A stretch of 63,775 bases of DNA from NCBI GenBank assembly GCA_009926935.1, contig RFNZ01000010.1, positions 1-63,775 on the forward strand, read 5' to 3'. The notes under the pieces are model-generated. The model searched no databases. It had not been told where the DNA came from and was given only the letters and a program-made list of their open reading frames with translations. The translations under genes were made by a program, and so were the position numbers. Every line of letters begins with the position of its first letter. Position 1 is the first letter of the stretch. Shown one piece after another: positions 44,534 to 58,700 of the stretch. This DNA comes from Pseudomonadota bacterium (GTDB taxonomy: Bacteria; Pseudomonadota; Alphaproteobacteria; Micavibrionales; UBA1664).

Positions 44534-45595
44534 TTGACGATTGTCATGCTGGGTATTGAAACAAGTTGCGACGAGACGGCGGCATCCGTTGTCACGGACG
44601 ATGCGCGCATCCTCTCGAACGTCATTTACTCCCAGCTGGTGCAGCATGCCCCGCATGGTGGTGTCGTGCCTGAAATTGCCGCCCGCGCCCATCTAGAATC
44701 CGTAGGCCGCGTCGTTGATGAAGCATTGAAACAGGCAGGCGTAACGTGGTCTGACCTCTCGGCTGTATCCGCAACGGCGGGCCCCGGCCTCATTGGCGGT
44801 GTCATGGTAGGGCTCATGACAGGCAAGGCGATAGCAGCACATTTGGATAAACCGTTTCTGGGTATCAATCATCTGGAAGGTCACGCGCTTTCCCCGCGTC
44901 TGTCGCATGGGGTCGAGTTTCCTTACATGCTTCTTCTGGTATCCGGCGGGCACACACAAATTTTATTGGTTGAGGATGTAGGCCAGTACCGCCTTCTGGG
45001 TACAACCGTAGATGATGCCGCTGGCGAGTGTTTTGACAAAACGGCCAAGCTTCTAAGCCTCCCGCAACCCGGTGGCCCGCATCTTGAAAAACTGGCTGGC
45101 AAATGCACGGACCTGGCTTCGGCAATCGCGCGGTTTGATCTGCCGCGCCCGCTCCTAGGCAAAAAGGGGTGTGATTTTTCTTTCTCAGGCCTCAAAACCG
45201 CCGTGCGCGAAAAACTTGAGGCCCTAACCACTCCCGACGGAACAGTAAAAGAAAGCGATGCAGTTGATCTTGCGGCAGCACTCCAGCATGCCATAGCCGG
45301 GCATTTGTCGGCGCGTCTTAAAAAAGCGCTGGAGAGCGCGCCGCAAAAACCAAAAGCATTGGTGGCGGCAGGCGGTGTTGCCGCAAATGGCGCGGTCAGG
45401 GCTGCGCTTGAAAAACTGGCATCCGAGGCAGGCTTGCCGTTTATGGCCCCGCCTTCAAGCCTTTGTACCGATAACGGCGCAATGATAGCCTGGGCCGGCA
45501 TCGAGCATTTCAGGCGCGGCCGCACGGACGGTATGGATGTGGCGGCACGTCCCCGTTGGCCGCTCGATGAAAATCGGGTAAAGCTAAGTACGTAA
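44534..45595 (+). CDS. tsaD: tRNA N6-threonylcarbamoyladenosine transferase TsaD
   Basis: 353 residues. MLGIETSCDETAASVV, metal-binding HLEGHALSP, LLVSGGHTQILLVED, and GGVAANGAVRAALE. It transfers the threonylcarbamoyl group to A37 of ANN-decoding tRNAs with TsaB/TsaE. The TTG at 44534 is preferred because AAAGGG lies about 7 bp upstream and it gives MTIVMLGIET; the ATG at 44546 is the alternative. Followed by a dispersed palindromic element and gpsA. Confidence 0.95.
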   Translation: MTIVMLGIETSCDETAASVVTDDARILSNVIYSQLVQHAPHGGVVPEIAARAHLESVGRVVDEALKQAGVTWSDLSAVSATAGPGLIGGVMVGLMTGKAIAAHLDKPFLGINHLEGHALSPRLSHGVEFPYMLLLVSGGHTQILLVEDVGQYRLLGTTVDDAAGECFDKTAKLLSLPQPGGPHLEKLAGKCTDLASAIARFDLPRPLLGKKGCDFSFSGLKTAVREKLEALTTPDGTVKESDAVDLAAALQHAIAGHLSARLKKALESAPQKPKALVAAGGVAANGAVRAALEKLASEAGLPFMAPPSSLCTDNGAMIAWAGIEHFRRGRTDGMDVAARPRWPLDENRVKLST

Positions 45596-45616
45596 AAAAT
45601 TATATATCGCTTTTTA

Positions 45617-45699
45617 GGGTCGCGAACGCGGCCCCGCGAGGGCTCCTGCCTGAGCGAGTGGAACGAGCGGGGGCTTGGCCCCCCATAAGTTGAGGGCCC
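45617..45699. repeat. Palindromic dispersed repeat element, copy B
   Basis: Contains GGCCCCGCGAG, GCGAGTGGAACGAGCG and the terminal TTGAGGGCCC, all shared with copy C at 60161-60275; the last module is shared with copy A at 891. It ends 6 bp before the gpsA start, and its TTGAGGG may act as the gpsA ribosome-binding site. Confidence 0.65.
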
Positions 45700-45705
45700 A
45701 CACAG

Positions 45706-46701
45706 ATGACCAATTACGATGTAGGCATTATAGGCGGTGGTGCTTGGGGTACGGCTCTGGCGCAAGTGCAGGCGGTAGCTGGCCGCAAGCCCATTTTATG
45801 GGCACGCGAGACGGCGGTTGTAAACGCCATCAACAATGTCGGTGAAAACACCCCGTTTTTACCCGGCGTTGACCTTCATAAAAATGTAACGGCTACCGAA
45901 GACCTCGATGAAGCGGCCTCACCCCAAACCCTTTTGCTGGTAACTCCGGCCCAGCATACACGCAGTGTGCTTCAGAACATCGGCTCTAAAAAACTCGCCG
46001 GTAAAAATCTGGTCTTGTGTGCAAAGGGCATTGAAATTGAAACAGGGCAGTTGCTTTCTGTGATCGTGCGCGATACCGCGCCTCAATCCACAGTGGCCGT
46101 TTTGACAGGCCCTACATTTGCCCGCGAAATTGCAATGGGCCTGCCTAGCGCCGTTACCCTTGCGGCCCCAAGCATGGAAATCGCGCGCAGCCTTTCCGGC
46201 GCGCTCGGCCATAAAACATTCAGGCCCTACGCCAGTGACGATGTGGCAGGGGCCGAAGTGGGCGGCGCCATTAAAAATGTTCTCGCGATTGCCTGCGGTA
46301 TTGTCGCTGGCCGCAAACTGGGTGATAGCGCGCGCGCGGCACTGCTCACGCGCGGCATGTCCGAAATGATGCGCATAGCCTTGGCCTTGGGTGGCCGCCG
46401 CGAAACCCTTATGGGCATGTGCGGCATGGGTGATTTGGTGCTTACAGCCACATCCATGCAGTCACGCAATTTTTCTCTAGGTTTTGCGATGGGCGAAGGC
46501 AAAACATCAGCCGATGTTTTAAGCAGCCGCACGGCCGTGACCGAAGGCGTGCATACGGCCAAAGCCGTTAAAAAACTGATGGAAAGGCTGGGCGTCGACC
46601 TGCCTGTCATGGAAGGTGTTTATAAGCTCTTGCATGAAAATGCGGATTTAAACGCCGTTATTACCGACCTGTTATCGCGTCCCTTCGGGGATGAAGCGTG
46701 A
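45706..46701 (+). CDS. gpsA: Glycerol-3-phosphate dehydrogenase (NAD(P)+)
   Basis: 331 residues. NAD motif IIGGGAWGTALAQV, then CAKGIE, VLTGPTFAREIAMGLPSAV, the catalytic lysine in GGAIKNVLAIACGI and GMCGMGDLVLTATS. It makes sn-glycerol 3-phosphate for phospholipid synthesis. Its stop overlaps the GTG start of the next gene. Confidence 0.96.
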   Translation: MTNYDVGIIGGGAWGTALAQVQAVAGRKPILWARETAVVNAINNVGENTPFLPGVDLHKNVTATEDLDEAASPQTLLLVTPAQHTRSVLQNIGSKKLAGKNLVLCAKGIEIETGQLLSVIVRDTAPQSTVAVLTGPTFAREIAMGLPSAVTLAAPSMEIARSLSGALGHKTFRPYASDDVAGAEVGGAIKNVLAIACGIVAGRKLGDSARAALLTRGMSEMMRIALALGGRRETLMGMCGMGDLVLTATSMQSRNFSLGFAMGEGKTSADVLSSRTAVTEGVHTAKAVKKLMERLGVDLPVMEGVYKLLHENADLNAVITDLLSRPFGDEA

Positions 46702-47285
46702 GTTTCGACGCCAAAACCGTTTACGGCCTGATCGCGATTGTCGTGACCTTGGTAGGTATCGCGCCGTACATAGTCGGTATGCTCAAAGGTCACACAAAAC
46801 CGCATATTTTTTCGTGGTTTCTCTGGGCTTTTACAGGCTGGGTCGTAACAGCCGCCCAGATATGGGATAGCGCAGGCCCCGGCCTCTGGGGCATGCTGAC
46901 AGCATCGATCGTTTGCACGCTCGTTTTCTTCATGTCCCTGAAAGACGGCAAAAAAGATATCACGCGCAGCGACTGGGTCATGCTTTCGACAGCGCTGTTG
47001 GCAATACCGGCTTGGGTCGTTACATCCCATCCGCTTCTGTCGGTCATCATAGTGACCGGGATAGATTTAATTGCCTATGGCCCAACCATCCGCAAATCAT
47101 GGAAAAAACCGGGGGAGGAAGTCGCGTTCATGTACGTAGCCGCCGGCACATGGCAGGCGTTTTCGCTTCTGGCGATGGAAAATTATACCCTCGTCACCTG
47201 CCTTTCCACGGCCTCGCTTCTCGCGATGAACTGCTTTTTCGTGCCGTATCTCCTTGTCAGAAGGGCAGCTGTAAAAAATGCCTGA
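46698..47285 (+). CDS. Unknown multi-helix membrane protein, paralogue 1
   Basis: 195 residues from GTG 46698, overlapping the gpsA stop as GTGA. Six or seven hydrophobic helices. Shared pattern with the next gene: HTKPHIFSWFLWAFTG, AAQIWDSAGPGLW, KKDITRSDWVML, LAIPAWVVTSHPLLSVIIV, AYGPTIRKSWKKPGEE, FMYVAA. The PHxFxWxxW loop is reminiscent of PQ-loop or SWEET-like carriers, but I cannot assign a family. Probably part of the gpsA transcript. Confidence 0.8.
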   Translation: MSFDAKTVYGLIAIVVTLVGIAPYIVGMLKGHTKPHIFSWFLWAFTGWVVTAAQIWDSAGPGLWGMLTASIVCTLVFFMSLKDGKKDITRSDWVMLSTALLAIPAWVVTSHPLLSVIIVTGIDLIAYGPTIRKSWKKPGEEVAFMYVAAGTWQAFSLLAMENYTLVTCLSTASLLAMNCFFVPYLLVRRAAVKNA

Positions 47286-47853
47286 TTACAAAATCATTCT
47301 TGGCGCCATCGCCGTTGTCATGACAATTATCGCGCATCTTGATTACATGCGCGCCATCATCCGCGGCACCAACAGGCCCCATCTTTTTACATGGATCATC
47401 TGGACCCTCCTCACGGTCATCATTTTGGCAGCGCAGATAAGTGATAACGCGGGCCCGGGTGCTTGGAGCACATTGGCTGTACTCGTGCCCTGCGTTGCCA
47501 TTACGCTGATGGCCATAAAATCGGGCGAAAAAAATATCACAAAGTCAGACTGGGCGATGTTTATGGCAGGGCTGGCCTCGATCCCGGTATGGCTCCTGAC
47601 CTCCAACCCGTTTTGGTCAGTCATCATCGTCTGCCTGATCGATGCGCTTGCCTTCGGGCCTACCTTTCGCAAAGCGTGGTTTAAGCCTCACGAGGAGGCA
47701 ACGTTCATGTACGGCTTTAATGTACCAAGGCACATGCTCTCCGTCGCGGCTATAGCCAATTACTCTTTGGTGACGACGCTTTATCCCGCAATGCTGGTTT
47801 TTCTGAATGCATTAATGTACATCATGATCAAGTTGCGCAGGCGGACTAAATGA
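47278..47853 (+). CDS. Unknown multi-helix membrane protein, paralogue 2
   Basis: 191 residues, overlapping paralogue 1 by 8 bp. Clear tandem duplicate: NRPHLFTWIIWTLLT, AAQISDNAGPGAW, EKNITKSDWAMF, ASIPVWLLTSNPFWSVIIV, AFGPTFRKAWFKPHEE, FMYGFN. The two copies probably work as a heterodimeric pore or carrier, as paired small membrane proteins often do; inference only. Confidence 0.8.
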   Translation: MPDYKIILGAIAVVMTIIAHLDYMRAIIRGTNRPHLFTWIIWTLLTVIILAAQISDNAGPGAWSTLAVLVPCVAITLMAIKSGEKNITKSDWAMFMAGLASIPVWLLTSNPFWSVIIVCLIDALAFGPTFRKAWFKPHEEATFMYGFNVPRHMLSVAAIANYSLVTTLYPAMLVFLNALMYIMIKLRRRTK

Positions 47854-48008
47854 CCAAACCGCCACCATGGAAAACGAAAAAGAAAGGGCAAGGCGGCAAG
47901 CTGACGCCCGAGCAAGTCGAGGCAGCGAGGGCAAGAGCTTTCGCAGCGGGCAGGCCATACCCAAACCTTATCGACAATATGTGGGCAGCAAAGCTGGGTA
48001 AGCTCTAA
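47850..48008 (+). CDS. Small 52-residue protein
   Basis: ATG 47850 overlaps the stop of paralogue 2 (ATGA). Sequence blocks: [52 protein letters not shown]. Basic and soluble. Translational coupling and a well-formed C-terminal motif ([13 protein letters not shown]) argue that it is real. Function unknown. Confidence 0.7.
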   Translation: MTKPPPWKTKKKGQGGKLTPEQVEAARARAFAAGRPYPNLIDNMWAAKLGKL

Positions 48009-48101
48009 AACCTTTTTCTTGCCTTTTAAGGCTTAAAGTGGTTAATTGCGCCCGTTTTCGTGGGAGGCATGCTCCATGCCGCAACCACGAGACACGTAAC
48101 C

Positions 48102-48132
48102 AAACGGAAGGACTTGGTAAGCAAGTCCGACC
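48102..48132 (+). promoter_or_regulatory. Leader hairpin before rplK
   Basis: GGACTTG-GTAAG-CAAGTCC, a perfect 7-bp stem flanked by AAACGGAA and GACC, 20 bp before the rplK start. The same motif with a partly compensated stem lies before rplJ (49587-49617). AGGAGAT is the rplK ribosome site. Confidence 0.55.
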
Positions 48133-48151
48133 AAACACTAAGGAGATACAT

Positions 48152-48598
48152 ATGTCAGCAGTGAAAAAGGGCAAAAAGCCCGCTGGCTTCATCAAGCTGG
48201 AAGTCCCAGCCGGTGCCGCCAACCCATCACCGCCAATCGGTCCGGCTTTAGGTCAACGCGGCCTCCAGATCATGGCGTTCTGCAAAGATTTCAACGATCG
48301 TACGAAAGACCTTGAAAAAGGCATGCCGTGCCCTGTCGTGATTTCTTACTACCCTGATAAATCGTTCGACTTCATCATCAAAACCCCGCCAACAGGTTAC
48401 CTTCTGCAAAAAGCGGCGAAGATTACAAAAGGTGCTGCAAACCCGCTCAAAGACAAAGTGGGCAAAGTCACGAAAAAACAGGTGAAAGAAATCGCCGAAC
48501 TCAAAATGAAAGACCTCAACGCAAAAGACCTAGCCGGCGCGATGCGCATGGTTGAGGGTTCCGCGCGTTCCGCAGGCATTGAAGTGGTGGAGGGTTAA
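48152..48598 (+). CDS. rplK: 50S ribosomal protein L11
   Basis: 148 residues from ATG 48152 with AGGAGAT upstream. [34 protein letters not shown] and [11 protein letters not shown] are family blocks (given as parts of the N-domain). It binds the GTPase-associated region of 23S rRNA. Cotranscribed with rplA 4 bp downstream. Confidence 0.97.
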   Translation: MSAVKKGKKPAGFIKLEVPAGAANPSPPIGPALGQRGLQIMAFCKDFNDRTKDLEKGMPCPVVISYYPDKSFDFIIKTPPTGYLLQKAAKITKGAANPLKDKVGKVTKKQVKEIAELKMKDLNAKDLAGAMRMVEGSARSAGIEVVEG

Positions 48599-48602
48599 TC
48601 AC

Positions 48603-49319
48603 ATGGCCAAGCAACAAAAAGCACGCACACCAAAGCTGACGAAACGCCAGAAAAAGTTCTCTGCCGTCGATCGCCAGAAACTCTACACCGTCGAAGAAGC
48701 CGTTAAACTGGTAAAGTCGAACGCGACAACCAAGTTCAACGAGTCGATCGACATCGCCGTGAACCTGAATGCCGATCCAAAATATGCGGACCAGCAAGTA
48801 AGGGGCATGACGGAACTGCCGCACGGCACGGGTAAATCCCTGCGCGTGTGCGTTTTCGCAAAAGGCCCAAAGGCCGAAGAAGCGAAAAAAGCCGGTGCCG
48901 ATCTCGTGGGCGCGGAAGACCTTCTCGACATCATCAACGGTGGCAACACCAACTTCGACCGTTGCATCGCAACGCCGGATATGATGCCGCTTGTGGGGCG
49001 TCTTGGTAAGGTTCTGGGCCCAAAAGGTCTGATGCCAAACCCGAAACTGGGTACGGTCACGATGGATGTCAAAAAAGCCGTTGAATCCGCAAAAGCAGGT
49101 TCGATCGAATTCCGCGTTGAAAAAGCGGGTATCGTTCAGGCTGGCGTCGGTCGCGCGCAGTTCACCGAAAAGCAGCTCGTCGAAAACGTAAAAGCGTTTT
49201 TGGATGCTCTGACAAAAGCAAAACCATCAGGCGTCAAAGGCACCTACATGAAGAAAGTAACCCTTTCCTCAACCATGGGCCCCGGCGTAAAACTCGACCT
49301 CGCGTCTCTTGCTGCCTGA
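48603..49319 (+). CDS. rplA: 50S ribosomal protein L1
   Basis: 238 residues. [49 protein letters not shown] and the C-terminal [17 protein letters not shown] block. It forms the L1 stalk at the tRNA exit site and in other bacteria represses its own L11-L1 mRNA. An intrinsic terminator follows. Confidence 0.97.
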   Translation: MAKQQKARTPKLTKRQKKFSAVDRQKLYTVEEAVKLVKSNATTKFNESIDIAVNLNADPKYADQQVRGMTELPHGTGKSLRVCVFAKGPKAEEAKKAGADLVGAEDLLDIINGGNTNFDRCIATPDMMPLVGRLGKVLGPKGLMPNPKLGTVTMDVKKAVESAKAGSIEFRVEKAGIVQAGVGRAQFTEKQLVENVKAFLDALTKAKPSGVKGTYMKKVTLSSTMGPGVKLDLASLAA

Positions 49320-49341
49320 TAGGCGATAAGATACAGATTTT

Positions 49342-49368
49342 AAAAACCGGCCCCTGCGGCCGGTTTTT
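49342..49368 (+). terminator. Intrinsic terminator after rplA
   Basis: AAAAACCGGCC, loop CCTGC, GGCCGGTTTTT. It separates the rplK-rplA unit from the rplJ unit. Confidence 0.9.
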
Positions 49369-49392
49369 CATATTTAAAAAGTTAAAAAAGTG

Positions 49393-49421
49393 TTGACACG
49401 CTGGTTATCCACACATATAAG
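49393..49421 (+). promoter_or_regulatory. Sigma70-type promoter of rplJL-rpoBC
   Basis: TTGACA at 49393-49398, 17-bp spacer, TATAAG at 49416-49421. It is the best promoter in the window, about 280 bp upstream of rplJ. Confidence 0.75.
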
Positions 49422-49586
49422 TCCCGCGCTTACGGGTGACTCGTTTTAACCGATGGATTGCCCGTACCTGTCCTAGACTACAGGTAAAACCGCGAGGTTT
49501 TTTAATTTCCTGTACAGACGGAAGATGGCGTTAAGAGTTTGATTTATCAATACTTCTTAAAACCAATCCGGGGCAGGGCTTGAATC

Positions 49587-49695
49587 TAAACGGGAGGAGT
49601 TGGTAAGCAACCCCGACCTCAATAGATGAGCACAAGTAAAGGTGACCTTTGCCAATGGTCGGCAAAGGTTGTGCAACAACAAAAAAGGCAAAAGA
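49587..49695 (+). promoter_or_regulatory. L10 leader of the rplJL mRNA
   Basis: The 383-bp gap 49320-49702 holds a terminator, a promoter and this leader. GGAGTTG-GTAAG-CAACCCC (49596-49614) resembles the rplK leader hairpin. ACCTTTGCC / GGCAAAGGT (49645-49669) is a perfect 9-bp stem next to the ribosome site. L10-L7/L12 binds such a leader in other bacteria to repress translation. Confidence 0.65.
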
Positions 49696-49702
49696 GGTAA
49701 CA

Positions 49703-50221
49703 ATGCCAATTAGCCGTGCACAAAAGGCCGATACTGTCCAAGCCCTCAGCGAAATGCTCAAAGTCAATGAATCCGTCATTGTTGTGGCCCATAGCGGCCT
49801 CACGGTTGACGAGGTCACTGGCTTGCGCGTCAAGCTTCGGGCCGAAGGCGGTTCGTTCAAAGTCACCAAAAACAAACTGATCCAGCGTGCGCTGAAAGGC
49901 TCGCGCTACGAAGCTCTTGAACCCATGTTCAAGGGCACGACAGCCATTGCCGTATCGAAAGATCCGGTAGCGGCTGCAAAAGTTGCGCACGAATTTGCGA
50001 AAGACAACGAGAAAGTGACCATCCTTGGTGGCGCCCTCGGCACAAAAGTGCTGAGCGCATCCGATGTGGCGGCACTCGCCCAGTTGCCTTCGCTCGATGC
50101 ACTGCGCGGCAAAATCGTTGGCCTCTTGCAGGCTCCCGCTACCAAAATCGCACGCGTACTTGTGGCTCCGGCCCAGGCACTCGTTGGGGTTACGGCAGCA
50201 CAGGGTCGCAAAGGCGCATAA
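49703..50221 (+). CDS. rplJ: 50S ribosomal protein L10
   Basis: 172 residues from ATG 49703 with AGAGG upstream. AHSGLTVDEVTGLRVKLRAEGG, KVTKNKLIQRAL and the C-terminal helix that carries L7/L12 dimers (LQAPATKIARVLVAPAQALV). It anchors the stalk. Upstream extension through the leader hairpin is rejected. Confidence 0.97.
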   Translation: MPISRAQKADTVQALSEMLKVNESVIVVAHSGLTVDEVTGLRVKLRAEGGSFKVTKNKLIQRALKGSRYEALEPMFKGTTAIAVSKDPVAAAKVAHEFAKDNEKVTILGGALGTKVLSASDVAALAQLPSLDALRGKIVGLLQAPATKIARVLVAPAQALVGVTAAQGRKGA

Positions 50222-50279
50222 TCAGTTTTTATACGGTGATTGGTTTTAACAAGTATTTATAAACACTAAGGAGCTTAAA

Positions 50280-50648
50280 ATGGCAGATCTTGCTAAATTG
50301 GTAGACCAGCTTTCCGAACTTTCGGTTCTTGAAGCAGCCGAACTTTCGAAAATGCTTGAAGAAAAATGGGGCGTAAGCGCCGCCGCACCTGCAGCCGCTG
50401 TTGCTGTTGCTGCTGCTGGTCCAGCTGCTGAAGCCAAAACGGAATTCGATGTGATTCTCACATCGGGTGGCGACAACAAAATCAACGTCATCAAAGAAGT
50501 CCGTACCATCACGGGTCTCGGCCTCAAGGAAGCCAAAGACCTCGTTGAAGGCGCACCAAAGCCTCTCAAGGCCGGCGTTAAGAAAGATGAAGCTGACAAA
50601 ATCAAGGCAGTTATTGAAGCTGCCGGCGGTAAAGTCGACGTCAAGTAA
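50280..50648 (+). CDS. rplL: 50S ribosomal protein L7/L12
   Basis: 122 residues. N-terminal dimerisation helices ([20 protein letters not shown]), an Ala/Pro hinge ([19 protein letters not shown]), and the C-terminal factor-binding domain ([20 protein letters not shown]). AAGGAG precedes ATG 50280. Confidence 0.97.
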   Translation: MADLAKLVDQLSELSVLEAAELSKMLEEKWGVSAAAPAAAVAVAAAGPAAEAKTEFDVILTSGGDNKINVIKEVRTITGLGLKEAKDLVEGAPKPLKAGVKKDEADKIKAVIEAAGGKVDVK

Positions 50649-50740
50649 TTTGACGTTCTTACAGCCTGATTTCTCAGCAATCTTTTGAAATGTTTGGTAA
50701 AGAGTGAAGATATTTAAAACGCATTAAATTCCGATCATTC

Positions 50741-50763
50741 GGCGGGTGGCTTTGCCTCCCGCC
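50741..50763 (+). promoter_or_regulatory. rplL-rpoB intergenic hairpin
   Basis: GGCGGG, 11-nt loop, CCCGCC without a U-tract, in the 199-bp gap between rplL and rpoB. This is where other bacteria place the attenuator or RNase III site that sets the rpoBC to rplL ratio; function here is inferred. Confidence 0.5.
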
Positions 50764-50847
50764 GCGTGGCGTTTGTAAAACCTACCGGCAGGGTTCAAAA
50801 AAGGCCGGGAGATTTTAAAAGACTTTTTGAAAGCTAGGGACAAGCCC

Positions 50848-55215
<4,368 letters not shown>

Positions 55216-55218
55216 ACA

Positions 55219-55545
55219 ATGCTGTTCATGGTTCTGGCCAACGATGCAAGTGATGCAGGTGCTTTCGAGCGCCGCATGGCTTGCCGTGCCGAACATGTGA
55301 AAGTGATGGACGCTTCCCGCGAGAAGGGCGATTGCCGTTTCGGCGCCGCCATGCTCGATGAAACTGGTAAAATGTGTGGCTCGGCCATCATTCTCGACAT
55401 GCCGGATATGGCAGCAGTCGAAGCATGGATGAAGGCCGAACCATATGTAGCAGGCAATGTATGGGGCGATGTGCGGATCATTCCGCTCAAAATCGGCCCA
55501 AGCTTTGAACAAGATTTCGGCAGCAAGCATCAAAAGGCGGCCTAG
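55219..55545 (+). CDS. YciI-family protein between rpoB and rpoC
   Basis: 108 residues. MLFMVLANDASDAGAFERRM, CRAEHVKVMDASREKGDC (His as in YciI), GSAIILDMPDMAAVEAWMKA, EPYVAGNVWGDVRIIPLKIG. These small ferredoxin-like-fold proteins are possible hydrolases or dehalogenases; function unknown. It starts 3 bp after the rpoB stop. In Alphaproteobacteria a YciI gene often follows gpsA, whereas rpoB and rpoC are normally adjacent, so this position is unusual. Confidence 0.88.
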   Translation: MLFMVLANDASDAGAFERRMACRAEHVKVMDASREKGDCRFGAAMLDETGKMCGSAIILDMPDMAAVEAWMKAEPYVAGNVWGDVRIIPLKIGPSFEQDFGSKHQKAA

Positions 55546-55553
55546 GTAGAAAG

Positions 55554-55694
55554 ATGTTAAGACGTTTGAAAAATATAGAGCCGCTGACGATCTTGTGCGT
55601 GTTCGCATTTATTGCCGGCGGTTACGTGGGGGTCACGAGACAGCAGGCGGATCGAGCTGAAAAGGCTTCGATCATGAGGTTGGACCCAAGATAG
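55554..55694 (+). CDS. 46-residue membrane protein between rpoB and rpoC
   Basis: ATG 55554, 8 bp after the YciI stop, preceded by AGGTAGAAAG. Reads MLRRLKNIEPLTILCVF, then AFIAGGYVGVTRQQADRAEK, then ASIMRLDPR. One hydrophobic helix (about residues 10-27) with a basic N-terminus, predicted N-in. The reading frame and start context look real and it lies in a highly expressed transcript. Unknown function; 72 bp of leader separate it from rpoC. Confidence 0.55.
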   Translation: MLRRLKNIEPLTILCVFAFIAGGYVGVTRQQADRAEKASIMRLDPR

Positions 55695-55766
55695 GAATTT
55701 TAAGAATACCTGGTACCTCTGGTGCCATGAGAGCAAGAAAAGATTTTTATAAAAAGGCAGGCAAAA

Positions 55767-58700
55767 ATGAACGAGTTGATGAATCTTTTTGGTCAGGTAC
55801 AGGGCCCACAAAGCTTTGATGCGATCCGTATCGCCATCGCAAGCCCCGAGCAGGTATCGGCATGGTCGCACGGCGAAGTTAAAAAGCCGGAAACCATCAA
55901 CTACCGGACCTTCAAGCCGGAACGCGATGGCCTTTTCTGCGCCCGCATCTTCGGTCCCATCAAGGACTACGAATGCTTGTGCGGCAAATACAAACGCATG
56001 AAATACAAAGGCATTATCTGCGAGAAGTGCGGCGTTGAAGTCACGCTCACCAAGGTCCGCCGCGAGCGCATGGGCCACATTCAATTGGCCTCGCCTGTTG
56101 CCCATATCTGGTTCCTCAAATCCCTGCCATCGCGCATCGGCCTGATGATGGACATGACACTGAAGGATCTCGAAAAGGTCCTTTACTTCGAATCTTACGT
56201 CGTGACCGAGCCGGGCATGACGCCGCTCAAGCAATTCCAGTTGCTGACGGAAGATGAGTTCTTCTCCGCGCAAGACGAATACGGCGATGAGAATTTCCGC
56301 GCCGGTATCGGTGCCGAAGCCATCAAGGAAATGCTCTGCGCCATCAACCTCGACGAGATGAAGAAAAATCTCGAGGAAGAACTGCGCGACACAACCTCCG
56401 AAGCCCGCCGCAAAAAAGTGGTAAAACAGCTTCAGCTGGTTTCCAACTTCATTGAGTCCGGCACCCGCCCAGAGTGGATGGTGATGGATGTCATTCCGGT
56501 CCTCCCACCAGAGCTGCGCCCATTGGTGCCACTCGATGGCGGCCGTTTTGCAACCTCCGACCTCAACGACCTCTACCGCCGCGTCATCAACCGTAACAAC
56601 CGTCTGAAACGCCTCATCGAGTTGCGCGCACCGGACATCATCGTGCGTAACGAAAAACGCATGCTGCAGGAATCGGTCGATGCCCTGTTCGACAACGGCC
56701 GCCGTGGCCGCGTTATTACCGGCACCAACAAGCGCCCGCTGAAATCGCTTTCGGATATGCTCAAAGGCAAGCAAGGCCGCTTCCGCCAGAACCTGCTTGG
56801 CAAACGCGTCGACTACTCTGGCCGTTCGGTCATCGTGGTTGGCCCAGAACTCAAGCTGCACCAATGCGGTCTGCCAAAGAAAATGGCGCTCGAACTCTTC
56901 AAGCCATTCATCTACCACAAGCTTGAACTCTATGGTTTGGCCACAACGGTCAAAGCCGCAAAACGCATGGTCGAAAAAGAGCGCCCAGAAGTCTGGGATA
57001 TCCTCGAGGAAGTAATCCGCGAGCACCCGGTTCTGCTCAACCGCGCACCTACGCTGCACCGCCTGGGTATCCAGGCATTCGAACCGACGCTGATCGAGGG
57101 CAAAGCCATCCAGCTTCACCCGCTCGTCTGCACGGCCTTTAACGCCGACTTCGACGGTGACCAGATGGCCGTTCACGTGCCTCTAAGCATTGAGGCGCAG
57201 TTGGAAGCCCGCGTTCTGATGATGTCCACAAACAACATTCTCTCGCCTGCCAACGGCAAGCCAATCATCGTGCCCTCGCAGGACATCGTGCTTGGTTTGT
57301 ATTACCTCTCCATCATGCAGGAAGGCCTGAAGGGCGAGGGCATGGCCTTTGGCACAATGGCCGAAATCCATCACGCTCTTGAGGCAAAGGTCATCCAGCT
57401 TCACACCAAGATCAAGGCACGTGTAACCTCTTTCAACGAAAAGAAGGAGCCAGTGACCTCGATCGTTGAAACGACACCGGGCCGCATGATGCTGGGTGAA
57501 CTTCTGCCCAAGCACCACAAAGTGCCTTACGGCGTTATCAATACCATTTTGACCAAAAAGGAAATTCAGGCCCTGATCGACGTGGTTTACCGCCACTGCG
57601 GCCAGAAAGAGACCGTGATTTTCTGCGACCGCATGATGAAGCTCGGCTTCCGTCAGGCGTGCGTGGCCGGTATCTCCTTCGGTAAGGATGACCTGATTAT
57701 CCCCGAGGAAAAACACACCCTCATCAACAAAGCCAAAGATCAGGTCAAGGAATTCGAGCAACAGTATCTCGACGGTCTGATCACGAAGGGCGAGAAGTAC
57801 AACAAGGTTGTCGACATCTGGTCGCACTGCACCGATGAAGTCGCAACCGCCATGATGAAGAAAATCTCGAACATCAAGGCTGTTGGCCTCAACTCCGTTT
57901 ACATGATGGCCCATTCGGGCGCTCGTGGTTCGGCTGCGCAAATTCGCCAGCTGGCTGGTATGCGCGGTCTGATGGCAAAACCATCGGGCGAGATCATCGA
58001 AACGCCAATTACCTCCAACTTCAAGGAGGGCTTAACCGTTCTTGAATACTTCAACTCGACCCACGGCGCTCGTAAAGGTCTTGCTGACACGGCTCTTAAA
58101 ACGGCTAACTCCGGTTATCTCACACGCCGTCTGGTTGACGTAGCACAAGATGTCATCGTGATGGAACGTGATTGCGGCACCGAAGATGGTCTCACACTGC
58201 GCGCTGTCATCGATGGCGGTGATGTGATCGTGCCTCTGACTGAGCGCGTTCTCGGTCGCCACGCAGCGGTCAACATCGTTGATCCGGTCGGCGGCAAGGT
58301 TATCGTCAAGGCCGGTGAGGAAATCAACGAAATCGCTGCCGAGGCTATTGATACGGCAGGTATCGATTCCGTTAAGGTCCGTTCGGTACTTACTTGCAAA
58401 ACCAAAATCGGTGTATGCGGTAACTGCTACGGCCGTGATCTCGCACGTGGTACAACGGTCAACATCGGTGAGGCGGTCGGCGTTATGGCCGCACAGTCCA
58501 TCGGCGAGCCCGGTACACAGCTTACCATGCGTACCTTCCACATCGGTGGCGCTGCCCAAAAAGGCGCCGAGCAATCATCGGTCGAAGCAAACCTCGACGG
58601 TACACTCGAAATCCGCAACCAGAACACCGTCAAAAACTCCGACGGCGTTGAGATCGTCATGGGTCGCAACATGGAAGTGGCGATCAAGGATGCCCGTGGT

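Noticed and set aside
55557..57176. 539-codon minus-strand frame opposite rpoC (and similar ones at 57183-57941 and 58575-59744)
   Set aside because: Antisense shadows of rpoC; the sense frame has strong family motifs and the antisense products have no recognisable pattern.
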